Counted from the first letter of the stretch, positions 22,229-33,798 are shown. The stretch is DNA of 64,000 bases from Biscogniauxia marginata (GCA_022695795.1 MU404069.1:124001-188000), one strand, 5' to 3'. Program-made: numbers and translations. The notes: generated by a model not told the origin, from the sequence alone.

Positions 22229-24038
22229 TTCATTGCCTCTATGTGCGCTTGGGGCAATCTACCAACAGGTGCACAATATAGATAATAAAAGATTTCCGAC
22301 GTCAAGAATGTGGCTCTGACTAGGACGTGAAAAACGTTTCTCCCAGACGTAAATTTGAGTCTATAGCGTGTTATACGTTTATGATTTTTCGTATAAGAGT
22401 TGACAGATCTTCATTGACATGAAGAGAAGGAAACTAGTACACTCTTAAACTATCTAGTAATTTAGATATCGCTTACATTTGAACTGTAGAGCATACTCAT
22501 GCCCTATAGCCATCTCCTGGTATATTCTTCCGTAGAAGCACACATGGTTTATTGCCCTGTAACCTCGTTTCCCCTTGTTCCTTTCTTCCTTCTCTCCGGA
22601 GACTGGGCTGTTACTTATATTTCGTTAATACATATTCGAACATCCAATATCTTTATGTAACACTGATGCTCAAGATATAACCACGACCCTAGTTTTTAAA
22701 CCAGGAATATTGACGTCGCTCACTGAAATCTCTTCATCTGTTATACGAAGACGCGATATCGTAGGAGGGCTTCAATTGAAACATCTCACATTACTATTAC
22801 CACAAGCTTATCTAACGCGGATAGATTATCTGCCTAGGTAGAGAAAGCGACCACTTCGACGTGCGTATAGCTTTGGGGTAAAATCGTGTAGAGGCTAAAT
22901 ATGGAGACGATGTATTGAGTGCCCTAGACTTCTGCTCGGATTCGAACTTCTCCTAGGATTCAACTACTTTCGTCCTAGTTACTCGCAGGCATTTGCTGCC
23001 TTCTCGAGGTACGATTCACCGAGTTCTTGACATGAGTTGAGGATTGATGGATAAAGGCTGGGTCTGGTCCGCCTAAGCCTTTTGATATACGCGTACGGGA
23101 AATTTCAATGAGTGTAATGGATTTTCATCGACATTCATGACCCGGATCAAGCCATTCCTCGTGTGAGCGATTTGAGCTTGTCTGATAGTTATAGTGAGAA
23201 GGGGTCCCGACGTTGGTAGTCCTTGTTGCATCCCCAAGCAGTGATGAAGAATATCACGGAAAAGGAAGCCGGTTACATGTGTAAGTAGGTAGAATAAGGT
23301 ACAATCGTGGAACTAAAATTCTAAATAACTTATCTTGCAGTTCTTAGAGTCGACAGTATACTAAGGATCCGACTTCTACATTCGTTCGTAAATCGTAGGC
23401 AGTCCTCGTTTTCGGACGTGGTTTAGTCCGGGGTTATATAAATAGATCATGCGATTCTCATGCAATCATCATGCGCTTCGATTCGGTCTGACCCATCGGC
23501 GAAGATAAGCACGAGATGACTCAGATCGGGATTCCGCCCGGTCCCGGCTAGCCCGTGTTCTGCCTTGGAAAGCCGATAATTCCATGCCGCACCCTTCCAG
23601 AAAGGAGTAGGATGAAAGGTATATATGCACGGTATTCATCCTAGGCATGTCATAGTTAATATGTAAATTATTGAAGACGATTCCGGTCTCGGGAGCTCCG
23701 TTATAGATAACCAGGCCGATCCATCCGATCCAAGCCGAAGCCGTTGAGCGGAGTTCTCTCCGCTTCGTGGACCTCATGTGGAGCCTCCAAGCTTCTTCAT
23801 TAAAGTTAGCTAAGGTCAACACTCAACTATCAGAGACACCACGCCAATTATTATCATTGTGGTTATATATGCAAGTCCGTATCTCTGGTTAGGGGGTCTT
23901 GTTCTCAGAAACCTGACCGAGTTACGACCAAGCAGTTTTGATATTAAATACTTGAGAAAAGCTCGAGTTTACTAGAAGGGAGCAGCTAAAAATAGGCTGC
24001 ACAAGTCTCGTGACTGAAGGCACCCCCTGGACGTAAAT
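22229..24038. other. Region upstream of D-amino-acid oxidase
   Basis: No gene supported. A TATATAAAT element at about 23434-23443 lies about 600 bp upstream of the oxidase start, too far to be assigned with confidence. A 117-codon minus-strand frame at 23469-23822 has no recognisable motif. Confidence 0.4.
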
Positions 24039-25281
24039 ATGCCGAACATTGTTGTTGTAGGGTATGTACTAGCCTCGATGACCCGAACATTCTGACTGGG
24101 AGGTTGACTATGAGTTGCAGCGCTGGAGTGTCTGGCCTGACTTCGGCCTACCTGCTGTCGAAGCAGGAGGGCAATGCCATCACCGTCGTCGCCAAGCATA
24201 TGCCTGGCGACTACGACATAGAATACGCCTCGCCGATTGCTGGTGCTAACGTCCTACCGTAAGTAGTTGGGCGATATTTACTTCGAATGTTAAAGCTAAT
24301 GCAGCTGAGAATGTCCATTGGGAAGGACAGTACATGGGAACGCCGAACTTGGCCAGAGCTGAAGAAACTTGCGACTGAGGTCCCCGAGGCTGGAATCCAT
24401 TTGCAAAGTGAGTACGGCCATTTCTTGAAGCGATGGATCTGGGCAAGTCTGACGGGGCCTTAGAATCGCGCATCTACCGTCGGGAGAAGGACATAGAAAA
24501 GTTGAGATCAGGCAACTATAACTTTGACGGCCTATTCAAGGAGAACCCATGGTACCAGTCATTGTTCGATGATTTCCGCGAGCTGTCCAAGGAGGAGCTT
24601 CCCAAGGGAATAGCATCCGGCTGCGAGTTCGGCTCTTTGTGTATCAATGTAATGCTCTATCTGCCATGGCTGGTAGGGAAGTGCCGAGCAAATGGAGTTG
24701 TCTTCCGTCGAGGCCAGCTGAAGCACATTTCGGATGCAGCTAGCATGAGCCATACCGGTGCAAAGGCCGACGTTATCATCAACACAACGGGATTGATGGC
24801 TTGTAGACTCGGCGGTGTGATGGACCAGAATGTCATCCCAGTCCGTGGCCAGGTTGTTGTTGTCAGGAATGAAACGCCATACATGCTGACCAAGTCGGGA
24901 ACGGACGACTCCCCCGAGGAGCTGTGTTATATCATGACCAGAGCTTCTGGTGGCGGCACAATCCTTGGTGGCACATATGCGAAGGGCCAGTGGGAAAGCC
25001 AGCCTGACCCGAACATTGCGATGCGCATTATGCGGCGAGCAACCGAGATGATGCCAGAACTGACCAACGGCCAAGGTGTCAAAGGCTTAGACATCATTCG
25101 TCATGGTGTTGGACTTCGGCCGTACAGGAATGGCGGTGTTAGAATTGAGAAGGAGAAGATTGATGGTTACTGGGTAGTCCACAACTATGGTCATGCTGGC
25201 TGGGGATATCAGGGTTCATATGGTTGCGCCCAGGATGTAGTTGCGCTTGTTGACGAGGTTGTCAACAGATCGAAGTTGTAA
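24039..25281 (+). CDS. D-amino-acid oxidase (FAD-dependent, peroxisomal)
   Basis: Oxidises D-amino acids to 2-oxo acids, ammonia and H2O2 (EC 1.4.3.3). Exons 24039-24061, 24121-24258, 24310-24407 and 24464-25281 give 358 aa, normal for the family. The Rossmann FAD motif GAGVSG is at residues 8-13 and is interrupted by intron 1 right after the first Gly. WERRTWPELKKL follows, then GIHLQ and a conserved RGQVVVVRN. GLRPYR probably supplies the substrate-binding Arg (R305). The DAO signature HNYGHAGWGYQGSYGCA starts at about residue 326. The C-terminal SKL is a PTS1 peroxisomal import signal, as expected since H2O2 is handled there. Intron 2 must use a GAG acceptor (CTGAG at 24309) to keep the frame. 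Intron 3 (24408-24463) was chosen over a 23-nt alternative. D-aspartate oxidase is a possible alternative specificity. Confidence 0.93.
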
Positions 25282-25656
25282 TAGCCCTTAATAGTTAGAG
25301 ATATCGAGCCGGAAAATATAATAAATATCCACATCTCGTATGCACGCCAGGCTTTGATATTTAAACTGACATTGTGAATCAGAGATCACTTCAAGTAGGA
25401 GCTGGGAGAGTTAAGGGGAATATGCATTTACAGAAGAGTTCCCAACGGCCTGCTTAGGTACCTAACGATTTAACGTTGTTTCGTGAAGCACTTAGCGGGG
25501 CTGTTCTCCTTGGCTATCGATAAGATAATTAGCTAATGAGGCCAGCTTGAAGCTCCAAGGAGCTTTAATAAATTCAAGCTTCAAAGCAATGCGACAGTTA
25601 GCAACAACAGCACTTTACACCTCCAACTCTTGACCCAAACCATCCACAGCGCGACA
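25282..25656. other. Intergenic between the oxidase and ALG3
   Basis: 375 bp, AT-rich, holding the oxidase 3' UTR and the ALG3 promoter. No distinct element recognised. Confidence 0.4.
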
Positions 25657-27074
25657 ATGGCGAGCAACATGCCTGGGGTGGTTTCGCAAGCGGTAAACCT
25701 GGTAGTTGATATTGCCAATGGCCGTAACCGCACCTTTGCACGGCTTATACCCCCATGCCTCTTCCTGCTCGACGCGGTACTATGCGCTGGCATCATTTGG
25801 AAGATCCCATGTAAGTTTCGAGCGCCAGATCTCTCGTCGGGTACCAATGCTAACCACTAGGGTTGTGAAAGACACCGAGATCGATTGGAAGGCCTATATG
25901 GAACAGGTGTCTCAGTACGTGGCTGGCGAACGCGACTACACCCTCATCAAAGGCGGAACCGGTCCGCTAGTCTACCCAGCAGCCCACGTCTACATATACA
26001 CGGCGCTCTACTACCTGACAGACGAGGGCAAGGATATATATTTGGCACAGCAAATATTCGCTGTGCTCTACCTGGCTACTCTGGCTCTGGTAATGGCCTG
26101 CTACTGGAGAGCAAAGGTATGGTGCGACCCATTCTGGTTGGAAGAGATGGCTCGTTGACAGAGAGTACCCCTAGGTTCCGCCTTACGTCTTCCCCCTATT
26201 GATCCTGTCGAAGCGACTCCACAGCATCTTCGTCCTGCGCTGCTTCAATGATTGCTTCGCTGTCTTCTTCCTTTGGCTGAGCATATTCCTATTCCAACGG
26301 CGTGTCTGGACGTTAGGGAGCATTACATACGCATGGGGCCTAGGGATCAAGATGTCGCTATTGCTCGTCTTACCAGCTGTTGGGATTATACTGCTCCTGG
26401 GAAGAGGATTCTCCGGAAGTCTGCAAATGGCTGCCATCATGGCACAGATTCAATTCGTCATTGCTCGCCCGTTCCTCCAAGAGAACTGGAGAGGTTATCT
26501 ATCTCGCGCATTCGAGCTGTCCCGGCAATTCTTGTTCAAGTGGACTGTCAATTGGCGCTTCGTTGGAGAGGAGATATTTCTAAGCCGCTTTTTCGCCTTG
26601 GTCCTCCTTGCCTTGCATGCCTTGGTTCTGACAGTATTCATCGCTAACAAATGGCTAAGGCCCGCTCGCAAGCCCTTGTCTGCAATTGTGGCACCGATAT
26701 TGCAGATGACCTCGCCTTTCAGTCCCCAAGAAGAACCTCAGATTGCGTCGCGGGTCACGCCTGAGTATGTCATGACAACCATACTCTCCGCAAACGTTAT
26801 TGGACTTCTCTTCGCGCGCTCCCTCCACTACCAGTTCTACTCATACCTCGCCTGGTCTACTCCATATCTTCTCTGGCGCAGTGGAACAAACCCAGTCATC
26901 CAATATGGTCTCTGGGCACTCCAAGAATGGGCCTGGAATGTATTTCCTAGCACGTCTACTAGTTCGAGTGTTGTCATCGGCGTGCTAGCCACTACTGTTG
27001 CTCTGATGGCAATGCAGAAAGATGGCATTCCTACGGCATCTAGCGCACCTTCACAGGGACACAAGAATGATTGA
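25657..27074 (+). CDS. alg3: Dol-P-Man:Man5GlcNAc2-PP-dolichol alpha-1,3-mannosyltransferase
   Basis: Adds the first ER-lumenal mannose, from dolichyl-phosphate-mannose, to the N-glycan precursor. Exons 25657-25810, 25872-26116 and 26175-27074 give 432 aa. The sequence has the family blocks [14 protein letters not shown] (across intron 1), [35 protein letters not shown] (start of exon 3), [20 protein letters not shown]-like [14 protein letters not shown] and [13 protein letters not shown]. Multiple hydrophobic segments fit an ER polytopic membrane enzyme. The acidic and Lys-rich conserved motifs are intact, so it should be active. The N-terminal Met is the ATG at 25657; upstream in-frame codons are not ATG. 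It is transcribed in the same direction as the oxidase, 375 bp away, and converges on the eIF1A-like gene. Confidence 0.96.
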
Positions 27075-27092
27075 GTAATGCTGGAGAATTGT

Positions 27093-27550
27093 TCAATCTT
27101 CATCCTCTGAATCTGAAGGGGGCATCTGGCCAACGGTGGACTCCTCGTCCTCTTCATCGTCGTAGGTAACCTTGGCGAATTCTTTTGGCCTGAAAACTAA
27201 GTCAGCTCACTGAGATTACAAGACAATGGGCATACTCACCAGTAGCTCTGTTTGCGCCACTCCTTCTCCTCACGGACGACATTCACAATCTCGCCTTCAA
27301 CCTTGTTCTTTTGCTCCTTGGGAGATACTAGATCTACGAGGACGTATCCACCGCGCTTAATCCATATGGTGTTCCGGAAACGTGTGGCAAGCTCGACAAG
27401 AACGGTGCGCTGGTCAGGCAGAGCACAGCTGTAAAGGCTATTACCTTCTGCCTTAATCACTTTAGCGAGTGATTGGGTATCTGTAAGTTGCTCTGGGGGG
27501 GTAGTAGACTCTTCGGCTGCAGCACGGATATCACGCTTTGGGCGGCCCAT
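27093..27550 (-). CDS. eIF1A-like S1/OB-fold protein (EIF1AD family), 135 aa
   Basis: Small protein with an S1-like eIF1A-type OB fold. Animal EIF1AD is nuclear and linked to RNA binding and 18S pre-rRNA processing; here the role is inferred. Exons 27240-27550 and 27093-27189, intron 50 nt. MGRPKRDIRAAAEES opens the protein. The OB-fold segment runs from SLAKVIKAEGNSLYSCALPD through VLVELATRFRNTIWIKRGGY to VLVDL. The second exon supplies WPKEFAKVTYDDEEDEE and an acidic C-terminus ending SDSEDED. The split Trp codon at the junction confirms the splice. Its stop lies 18 bp from the ALG3 stop, so the two genes are tail-to-tail and their 3' UTRs must overlap. Confidence 0.93.
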
Positions 27551-29173
27551 TTTGGTGAGTAGAAAACCACAAGTGTGTGTTTGCGATCGTGTCTGACGTT
27601 TTCAAGATGAGTTGAGAGTGAGCGGGAAGGAGAACGATTTGACCACACAAATTTTGTGATGCTATTTATAGTGGGGCGGATGAGACCCCCTGTCCCGCAG
27701 TTCTGCCGCGACAAGACAGAATCGATCCCCCAATGAATGAAAGTCAAAATGAACTAATTCGTGAAGTTATCTTGCGATTCTATTGTCTCTTGCGTGATCT
27801 TCGTCTCGCTACATATCCCGTGGTATGATAGCATGGCAATTCCTTACTTGCTGAGCTCATCACAACTTATGCCTAACAAAAATCAAGCTCTAGAATTACA
27901 CTGATGAAAACCCCTCCTGAAGTTTTCCACCTGAAAGTGTCTTGCTGGCGAAAAAAGAAAACTCTGGAGGAACAGTCCTGGCCGAAGACCATGATATTTT
28001 GACGGCACGAGAGTATTAATAGCTTTCCCTATGCCTCCTCGAGAGTGATTCACGCATAGAGATGCTTATAACCCGGTTCTTCGTTACATCGAGAAACAAT
28101 AAAGGGGATATTACCACCCAGAAGCCTATCGTGATTTAAACACTTAGGCGTGGCAGGAATATGTTTCAGCGTTTAGAAATATCCGTTATTAGACATGCCG
28201 CCTGTGGGCCATTGTTCATGTATATCACATTCATAGGATGCGGAAGTGGACTTGGAAACATTCGAGAACTACCAACAGAGGACGAAACTCATCCTTTATA
28301 TCATTTTGCTATTTGTTTATAGCGTATGAGTTACATTGAGGTCTGCGGCAGCACAAAAGATGTTGTTGTAAAGCGATGGAGTCCAGTGTGTCTTGCTAGG
28401 CGACGAGACGCTTTAGATGTATTTGATGCTATTATATTATTGTCGCTGTGTGAAATACCAGCTGTAATTGAGCCAATGACTCTTAGGCTCTAGGACAGTA
28501 CAGCCTTTTGACGTTTATCTAAATTCATCGTCGCTTATACTACTACCAGACTTCACGTTCGGCAGATTGAGATATATGAAGTTTTGAGTCCTCAGCCCTT
28601 GGTGAGGTCTACTAAACTAATCCGATGTCGACCCGAAAGCTGAAAGAACGGTGATGAGATTCCCGTTCTCGTCTTTATGGCCGACGGCGGCAAGGGAAGC
28701 AAGCGCCTTGGCAGGGGCGTGGCCTACACGATGGTATCATGATGTATGTAAGCGGACTAGCGAGCAGGGCCGAGACCTGAAGGAAGAAGAAGAAAAAAGC
28801 TTGGCATCAGCCCTTGGATATTTTTAAGATGCCCTTTATACCTAGAGCTGTGCCGCAATCGATCAAATGATCGATCACAGGCAGCAGCCGTTTTTTTACT
28901 CCAACCGTCTCCCGCTTTTCTTGTGTCGATCTTTTCCGGTGCTGTTCTCGTCCCTTTCTTATACAGACTACCTAATACACCTTATTATTTAATTATCAAC
29001 ACGTCGTCGCTCGCTAACAAGACTCAAACTAACTACTACGATCGTTTTACATACCCCAAATCATACCATCTTTTCATATATATTTATTGAAGTTAATAAG
29101 TAATTTGCGGACTAAACGCATTGAGCAAAAGGGGAGGGAATATATACCAGATCGCGACCAAGACAACATCACA
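27551..29173. other. Intergenic between divergent genes
   Basis: 1.6 kb, AT-rich, no gene supported. It holds the divergent promoters of the eIF1A-like gene and the four-TM protein gene. A short perfect inverted repeat, ATCGATCA-AA-TGATCGAT, occurs at 28858-28875, about 300 bp upstream of the membrane protein start. Confidence 0.45.
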
Positions 29174-30487
29174 ATGGCACAAGAACATACCTCGCAGCCG
29201 CGAAATGAAGCGGCAACAAGAAATTCCCCTGAAGTCTCACCTATTGAGACAATTAGCCCCCAAGCAAGTTCAAGCCGAGAAAATTCCACGACACCAGGAG
29301 GACCCTCCGAGCAGCCAAGGCGGGATGTTGAGGAAGAGGCGCCGCCACCGCTTCCAGCGCGTCCAACCAGAGCTGCGACCCAGCAACAGCCAAATCCTTA
29401 TCAGCAGCCTCGGATGCCCTACGCTCCTTACCCGTACCAGTACTCGTACCAGTACACCCAACCGGTGCGCGTGCTGCCAAAGATGAGCCAGAGATACATC
29501 GCGACCAAGCTGGGGCTGACGGTGCTGTCGTCGGTGCTGGCCATAATCATCATCGCTCTCAGTGCGATCTTCCTCAGCGAACGCGGCGCCGCCGAGGGCA
29601 CAGCGTGGTACGCAATGCCCATCGCCGTTTCCGCCATCATCTGGAACACGGCCGAGCTGATCACGTACTGCGTCCGCCTGCGCAAGGAATCGGCGCAACG
29701 CGGCATCCACCCGGGGGCGCACGTGGCATTGCACCTGCTTTTCTGGCTCGCCTGCATCTTCGCCGTCCTGCTCTCCGTCTCGGTGTACATCTCGGTGGCA
29801 AGCATCCTAGCCCGGTGCAGCGACCAGAGCGGAGACGATGACGACGACTACTACGTCGGGTATAGCAGCGGCTATCGCTACCGCTACTGCGATCTGTATA
29901 CCCCTTTGGACTACTACTACTGGAACTACCTTGTATGTTATCTGAGACACTGTCTCCCTTTTTACTAACCTATCTGATCTCGCGAGATATAATTACTAAC
30001 ACCCGTATCCTCGCTATAGCCCGTTCTGCGCGCCTTGATCGCCATGTTTGTGCTCGCGTTCATCAACCACTTCGTGCTCTTCGTCCTGGCCTGCATCGAC
30101 ACGCACAAGCGGAACCTGCTCAAGCCGGCTGGCGTCGTCCTAGCGCCCTCTCCGGGCCAGGGCATGTACTACGGCGCCCCGCCACCGCAGCCGGGCATGG
30201 TGCCGATGTACTACCAGTATCCCGTGCCGCAGATGGCCAATGGCGGTAGTGCTCCCGCTCCCGGACAGCCGACGTCGCAGAGCCCCGAGGCGAAGCAGGC
30301 GCTACAGAACTATCAGAGTCTGAATGGCTATTATGCCCCGGTTGCGATGCCGGTCCCCGTTCCTGCCACCGCTCCCGCTCACGCTGCTGTTTCCCCTACG
30401 CTGAGACAGATGGGAAAGGCTCCCGTACCAGCACCAGCTGAAGCGACCAGTTCAAGTAACGAGAAGGCTACACCTGAACAGTCATGA
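29174..30487 (+). CDS. Four-transmembrane proline-rich membrane protein, 408 aa
   Basis: Unrecognised fungal membrane protein; the layout is MARVEL-like, but membership is not proven. Exons 29174-29932 and 30020-30487 (intron 87 nt, phase 0). Translation should start at ATG 29174; the frame opens earlier only with non-ATG codons. The N-terminal 105 residues are hydrophilic and rich in Ser, Pro and Gln/Tyr, with PPLPARP. Four hydrophobic segments lie at about 113-134, 144-166, 182-212 and 256-278. The loop between TM3 and TM4 (213-252) is unusual: a run of five Asp followed by a Tyr-rich stretch. The 130-residue C-terminus is Pro/Ala/Gln-rich and low-complexity. Both tails are presumably cytosolic. 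No enzymatic motif is visible. Confidence 0.85.
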
Positions 30488-31114
30488 TGAAAAGAAAAGA
30501 AAAAGAGGGTTTTTTTTTCGTACTCATGCATAAGCCATTCGGAAAACGTTTCATGTCTATAATACGACTGCTAGCGAACTTCCTGTTAATGTTGCATTGG
30601 GATGAATGATGCATTCTTCTATCACGGACCTTATGATCTCTATCACATACAAGATTCATATATCTATACCACATATCGCTTCCCCGCCCCCATACCTTAC
30701 CCTATTAATATTAATTATTTGATACCCCTCGAGTTCACCATTTTGTCCTTATTACGTTCCCAGGATATGTGGGTTCTTATGGCTGTATGGGGATTCGAAA
30801 GAGCGGTGTATGTACGTATGGTGGAATAATTAGGAGTTGGAGAGGAGGAGGAGGTGATGCTATATTATGAAAACCTCCTATATGTATGACGCACCGCGTA
30901 TGATACGTAGGTATCAGGACCCGTCTCTGTATCATTGCGTTCGCATCATAATACTTATACGTATAATCTAAAACTGACATCTACCGACGCACACAAACAC
31001 ACACACACACGCCTTTCAACCCCCTTACCATCTCATCTCTACTGACGGCCCTCGTATCATCGTCTTCAATCCCCTAACTCTAACCCCCGGCCCTACCTAA
31101 GCGACTTGCTTGCT
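30488..31114. other. Convergent intergenic
   Basis: 627 bp between two convergent genes, holding both 3' UTRs. AT-rich, with a CA-rich patch (about 30990-31010). No gene supported. Confidence 0.45.
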
Positions 31115-32644
31115 TCACAGCATCCGATACACGGCCTCCTTCCCAAAGTACCGGCTGATATCGTTATCGACGCCGCAGCCCTCGCACCGGTGCACGACCC
31201 TCACGCCCGCGCGCCCCCCGCGACGGCTCCCCCCCCCTCCCCCTCCTACCCGGCCGACGATCACCTCCGCTCCCCCCACCGCGCCGATGCTAACTCGCGG
31301 CCCGCGGCTCCCCGCGCGAGCGACAGTACCGCCACCGGCGTCCGCGATGCCGGGTTCGGGCTTGGGCAGACAATCTAGCTCCGCGGCCCCGCCGCTCGAC
31401 CCCGAGCCCTGCGCGCGCGGCGCCGCGTGGCCCGTCTGCGGCGGAGTCTCCGGGCGCTGGATTGGCAGTTCGTCGTCGGGGCTGGGCCCGGGACTGGCGG
31501 GTATGTCCCCGAGGACCCCGGACGAGTCGATGCCGACGATGATGGATTGGCGGTCGGGGTTGCCGGTGGTGGTGGTGGGGTGAGTGGGAGTAGGGGTAGT
31601 GTTGGCGGTGCCGGCGGTGCCGGTATTGGCGCACCAGGGCGGCTGCCCCGGTCCCGAGCCGAATACCGCGGACGACGGGATCGTCTCGCGCAGGACGTGG
31701 CCGCGGGGCTTGGGGGAGAGAGCGGAGGTGTACAAGGGGGGAGGATAGGCGTCGATGCCGGTGTCGTGTCTGTGCTTGAGCCGGGCTTGCTGCGTCTGCC
31801 CCTTGTCGTCCCACGAGTCGTCGCCGTCGTCGAAGCGGCTACTGCTGCAAGTCGTGTAACCCGTAGAGACGGTGCCCGTCCTGGTTCTCTTCCCTTCGCT
31901 CTCGGACGGCCGGTAGCTGGGGTTGCTGGAGTACCGGGCGAAGAACAGGGAGGAGGTAGAGGAGGAGGAGGGCTGGGGGCGGTGAGTGTGGTACGTGCGC
32001 GCGCCGTCGTCGTCGCCTCGAGAGCTGAGACTGGGCTTGGAACTGGGTCGGGAATGGAGGGAGCCACGGGTGGGAACGTGAGCTCCGTCTACTGTCGTCT
32101 CCGCCTGCTGCTTTGGGGCCGCGGCGTCTAGACCCCTTGCCTTCTTGTCGTTCTTCTTCTTCTTTTCTTTCGGTTGCGGGGGTGGTGGCGACGGCGCCTG
32201 CTGCTGCCGGTAAAGCTTGTAGTGCCACTGATGATAGAGCGGATCGCCTGCGTAGTTCGGTTTCCTCAGACCCCTCACGCGAGGCTGGTTGTCCTCCTCC
32301 CTGGCTTCATCGTCTGCCCCGTCTGGACGGTGCTCACCGAGATTGAGACCTACGACACTGGGCTCGTCGCTGGTATTGTCTTTTCGGTTGTGAGTGAACT
32401 TGGATGTTTTGGGACTGAGCTCCTCGCTGCCGCAGTTGGGATTCCGAAGACTGAACCAGCTTTCATGAAAGCTATTGTTGTTACTGATATTTCTAACGCG
32501 CCAGAATGCGTCACTGGGATAATTAGAGTCAGGGGTGCGCGTCATGTCGATATCGCGGTAAAGGGAGGCCTGCGCTGTGCTTGAGCTGTTGCGGCGGTAT
32601 TTGTAGTCACTTAGGACTCCTTTGAGTTTGGTTCCTAGTCCCAT
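31115..32644 (-). CDS. Low-complexity hypothetical protein, 509 aa
   Basis: Single-exon frame starting at ATG 32644 (MGLGTKLKGVLSDYKYRRNS). The frame opens a little earlier only with a TTG. No catalytic domain recognised. A more ordered N-terminal part includes DAFWRVRNISNNNSFHESWF and a conserved-looking KPNYAGDPLYHQWHYKLYRQ at about residues 130-150. A Lys-rich basic patch (KEKKKKNDKKARG), a long Ser/Pro/Thr-rich disordered region and a Gly/Arg-rich tail follow. The C-terminus has CEGCG and ends in SRYFGKEAVYRML. The GC content of the distal half is much higher than the surrounding intergenic DNA, which supports coding. Function unknown; the C-terminal third could instead be non-coding if a 3' intron was missed. 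Confidence 0.6.
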   Translation of the reverse strand: MGLGTKLKGVLSDYKYRRNSSSTAQASLYRDIDMTRTPDSNYPSDAFWRVRNISNNNSFHESWFSLRNPNCGSEELSPKTSKFTHNRKDNTSDEPSVVGLNLGEHRPDGADDEAREEDNQPRVRGLRKPNYAGDPLYHQWHYKLYRQQQAPSPPPPQPKEKKKKNDKKARGLDAAAPKQQAETTVDGAHVPTRGSLHSRPSSKPSLSSRGDDDGARTYHTHRPQPSSSSTSSLFFARYSSNPSYRPSESEGKRTRTGTVSTGYTTCSSSRFDDGDDSWDDKGQTQQARLKHRHDTGIDAYPPPLYTSALSPKPRGHVLRETIPSSAVFGSGPGQPPWCANTGTAGTANTTPTPTHPTTTTGNPDRQSIIVGIDSSGVLGDIPASPGPSPDDELPIQRPETPPQTGHAAPRAQGSGSSGGAAELDCLPKPEPGIADAGGGTVARAGSRGPRVSIGAVGGAEVIVGRVGGGGGGSRRGGRAGVRVVHRCEGCGVDNDISRYFGKEAVYRML

Positions 32645-33798
32645 GGCGTATTGAGTTAAGCCCGGCGGTCTACTAACTGTCGTGGTATGGTCCAAAGTTT
32701 ACTAAGTATTGAATACCAAGTAGAACGTGGGAAGTCGAAAGTCAATCAGCTGATTCCAAACGTGTAATCCCTATAGTCTTATGTGAAAGTTTATGGGGAG
32801 ATTCTAAAAAAAAAAAGGGGGCAATGGTTTACAATTTATGTCTTTCAGCACAAGACACTAGATGTCCTCCCCACGGGGAGTTCCACGCAATCGTCACTGT
32901 AGTCGGGCCATCAAAGTCCATCATACAGCAATTAAAGCCATCTTTTAGACCTGCTTTTAGATGTTTGAACTAGGCTCCTGCATTACATCAGAGTCCAACC
33001 ACGAAACAGTATACTCTTCCAATGCCTGTAATAATGACTCGTTATTTCTGCTGCCATCCTACTAAGAGTGCACTAGTAAAAGGCCTCGAGCCATATATGG
33101 TCGTTATGGGCAATAAGTTATTCTAGCTCGGCAGTCCCGGACCAACGGTTTTTTAGATACCCATTAGAAGCGCTAACTTCCCGTTTATTTCTTATTCTAA
33201 GTGGAAAACTTCCTGGCACTAAGATCGAGCTTCTTATGGAGGAGTGGAACCGGAAGACCACGAGCATGATCTGTTCCCGGGGCGGAGGCCGTCTGAGCCT
33301 ATGGTTCCCTTGTCGAGTCAGTGGTGTTAGTGACCGGCTGGATTAGCGTGCGAAAGAGGCCTCTTGGATTTTCTAGTGGCCTGATGAACGACACTGCTAG
33401 GTGGGAGAATGTGGTTTTGATGAAATCATCCTTTCTTCGTCGGGACAATTGAGGTGCTGTGATGAATGCGACCTAACCGCAGGACCCCATCAGACCACCT
33501 TCGTAGATAAACAACACGGTATAATGCTCTAGATACTTTTGGGAAACAGGTCCGGAATATACAGTCTCTAGGCGGGCAACAAGAATGTATCTGAAAAACA
33601 CAATGTGCATATCCCCATACCCCTAGGAGATGGCACTGGCAACTAGCGTTCAAGTCTTTTCCTTAAAAATTGATGATCAAACCCTGAATTGTCATGGTAA
33701 GGAAAGTATGCGTGAGGTGGGCATCGATGGCCCTATTTAGTTAATCATGAGTTTACTTATATATGCGCCGCTGCGTAGTTTAGAGATTTTTCAAAGTA
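32645..33798. other. Intergenic
   Basis: 1.15 kb, AT-rich, no gene supported. It contains the promoter of the hypothetical protein gene (minus) and the 3' region of the DUF924-like gene. Confidence 0.45.

Noticed and set aside
22930..22950. TTCGAAT-like tRNA B-box on the minus strand
   Set aside because: The flanking bases do not form a T-arm stem and no A-box or acceptor stem is found. No tRNA was found anywhere in the window.
23469..23822. 117-codon minus frame upstream of the oxidase
   Set aside because: No motif. The upstream TATA-like element faces the other way.
24408..24430. 23-nt intron alternative in the oxidase gene
   Set aside because: Too short to splice. The 56-nt intron 24408-24463 gives the family-like IHLQKSRIY junction.
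31290..32131. Several 170-230-codon frames overlapping the hypothetical protein
   Set aside because: Arg/Pro/Ala-rich shadows of a GC-rich low-complexity frame. The chosen frame has the most balanced N-terminal composition.
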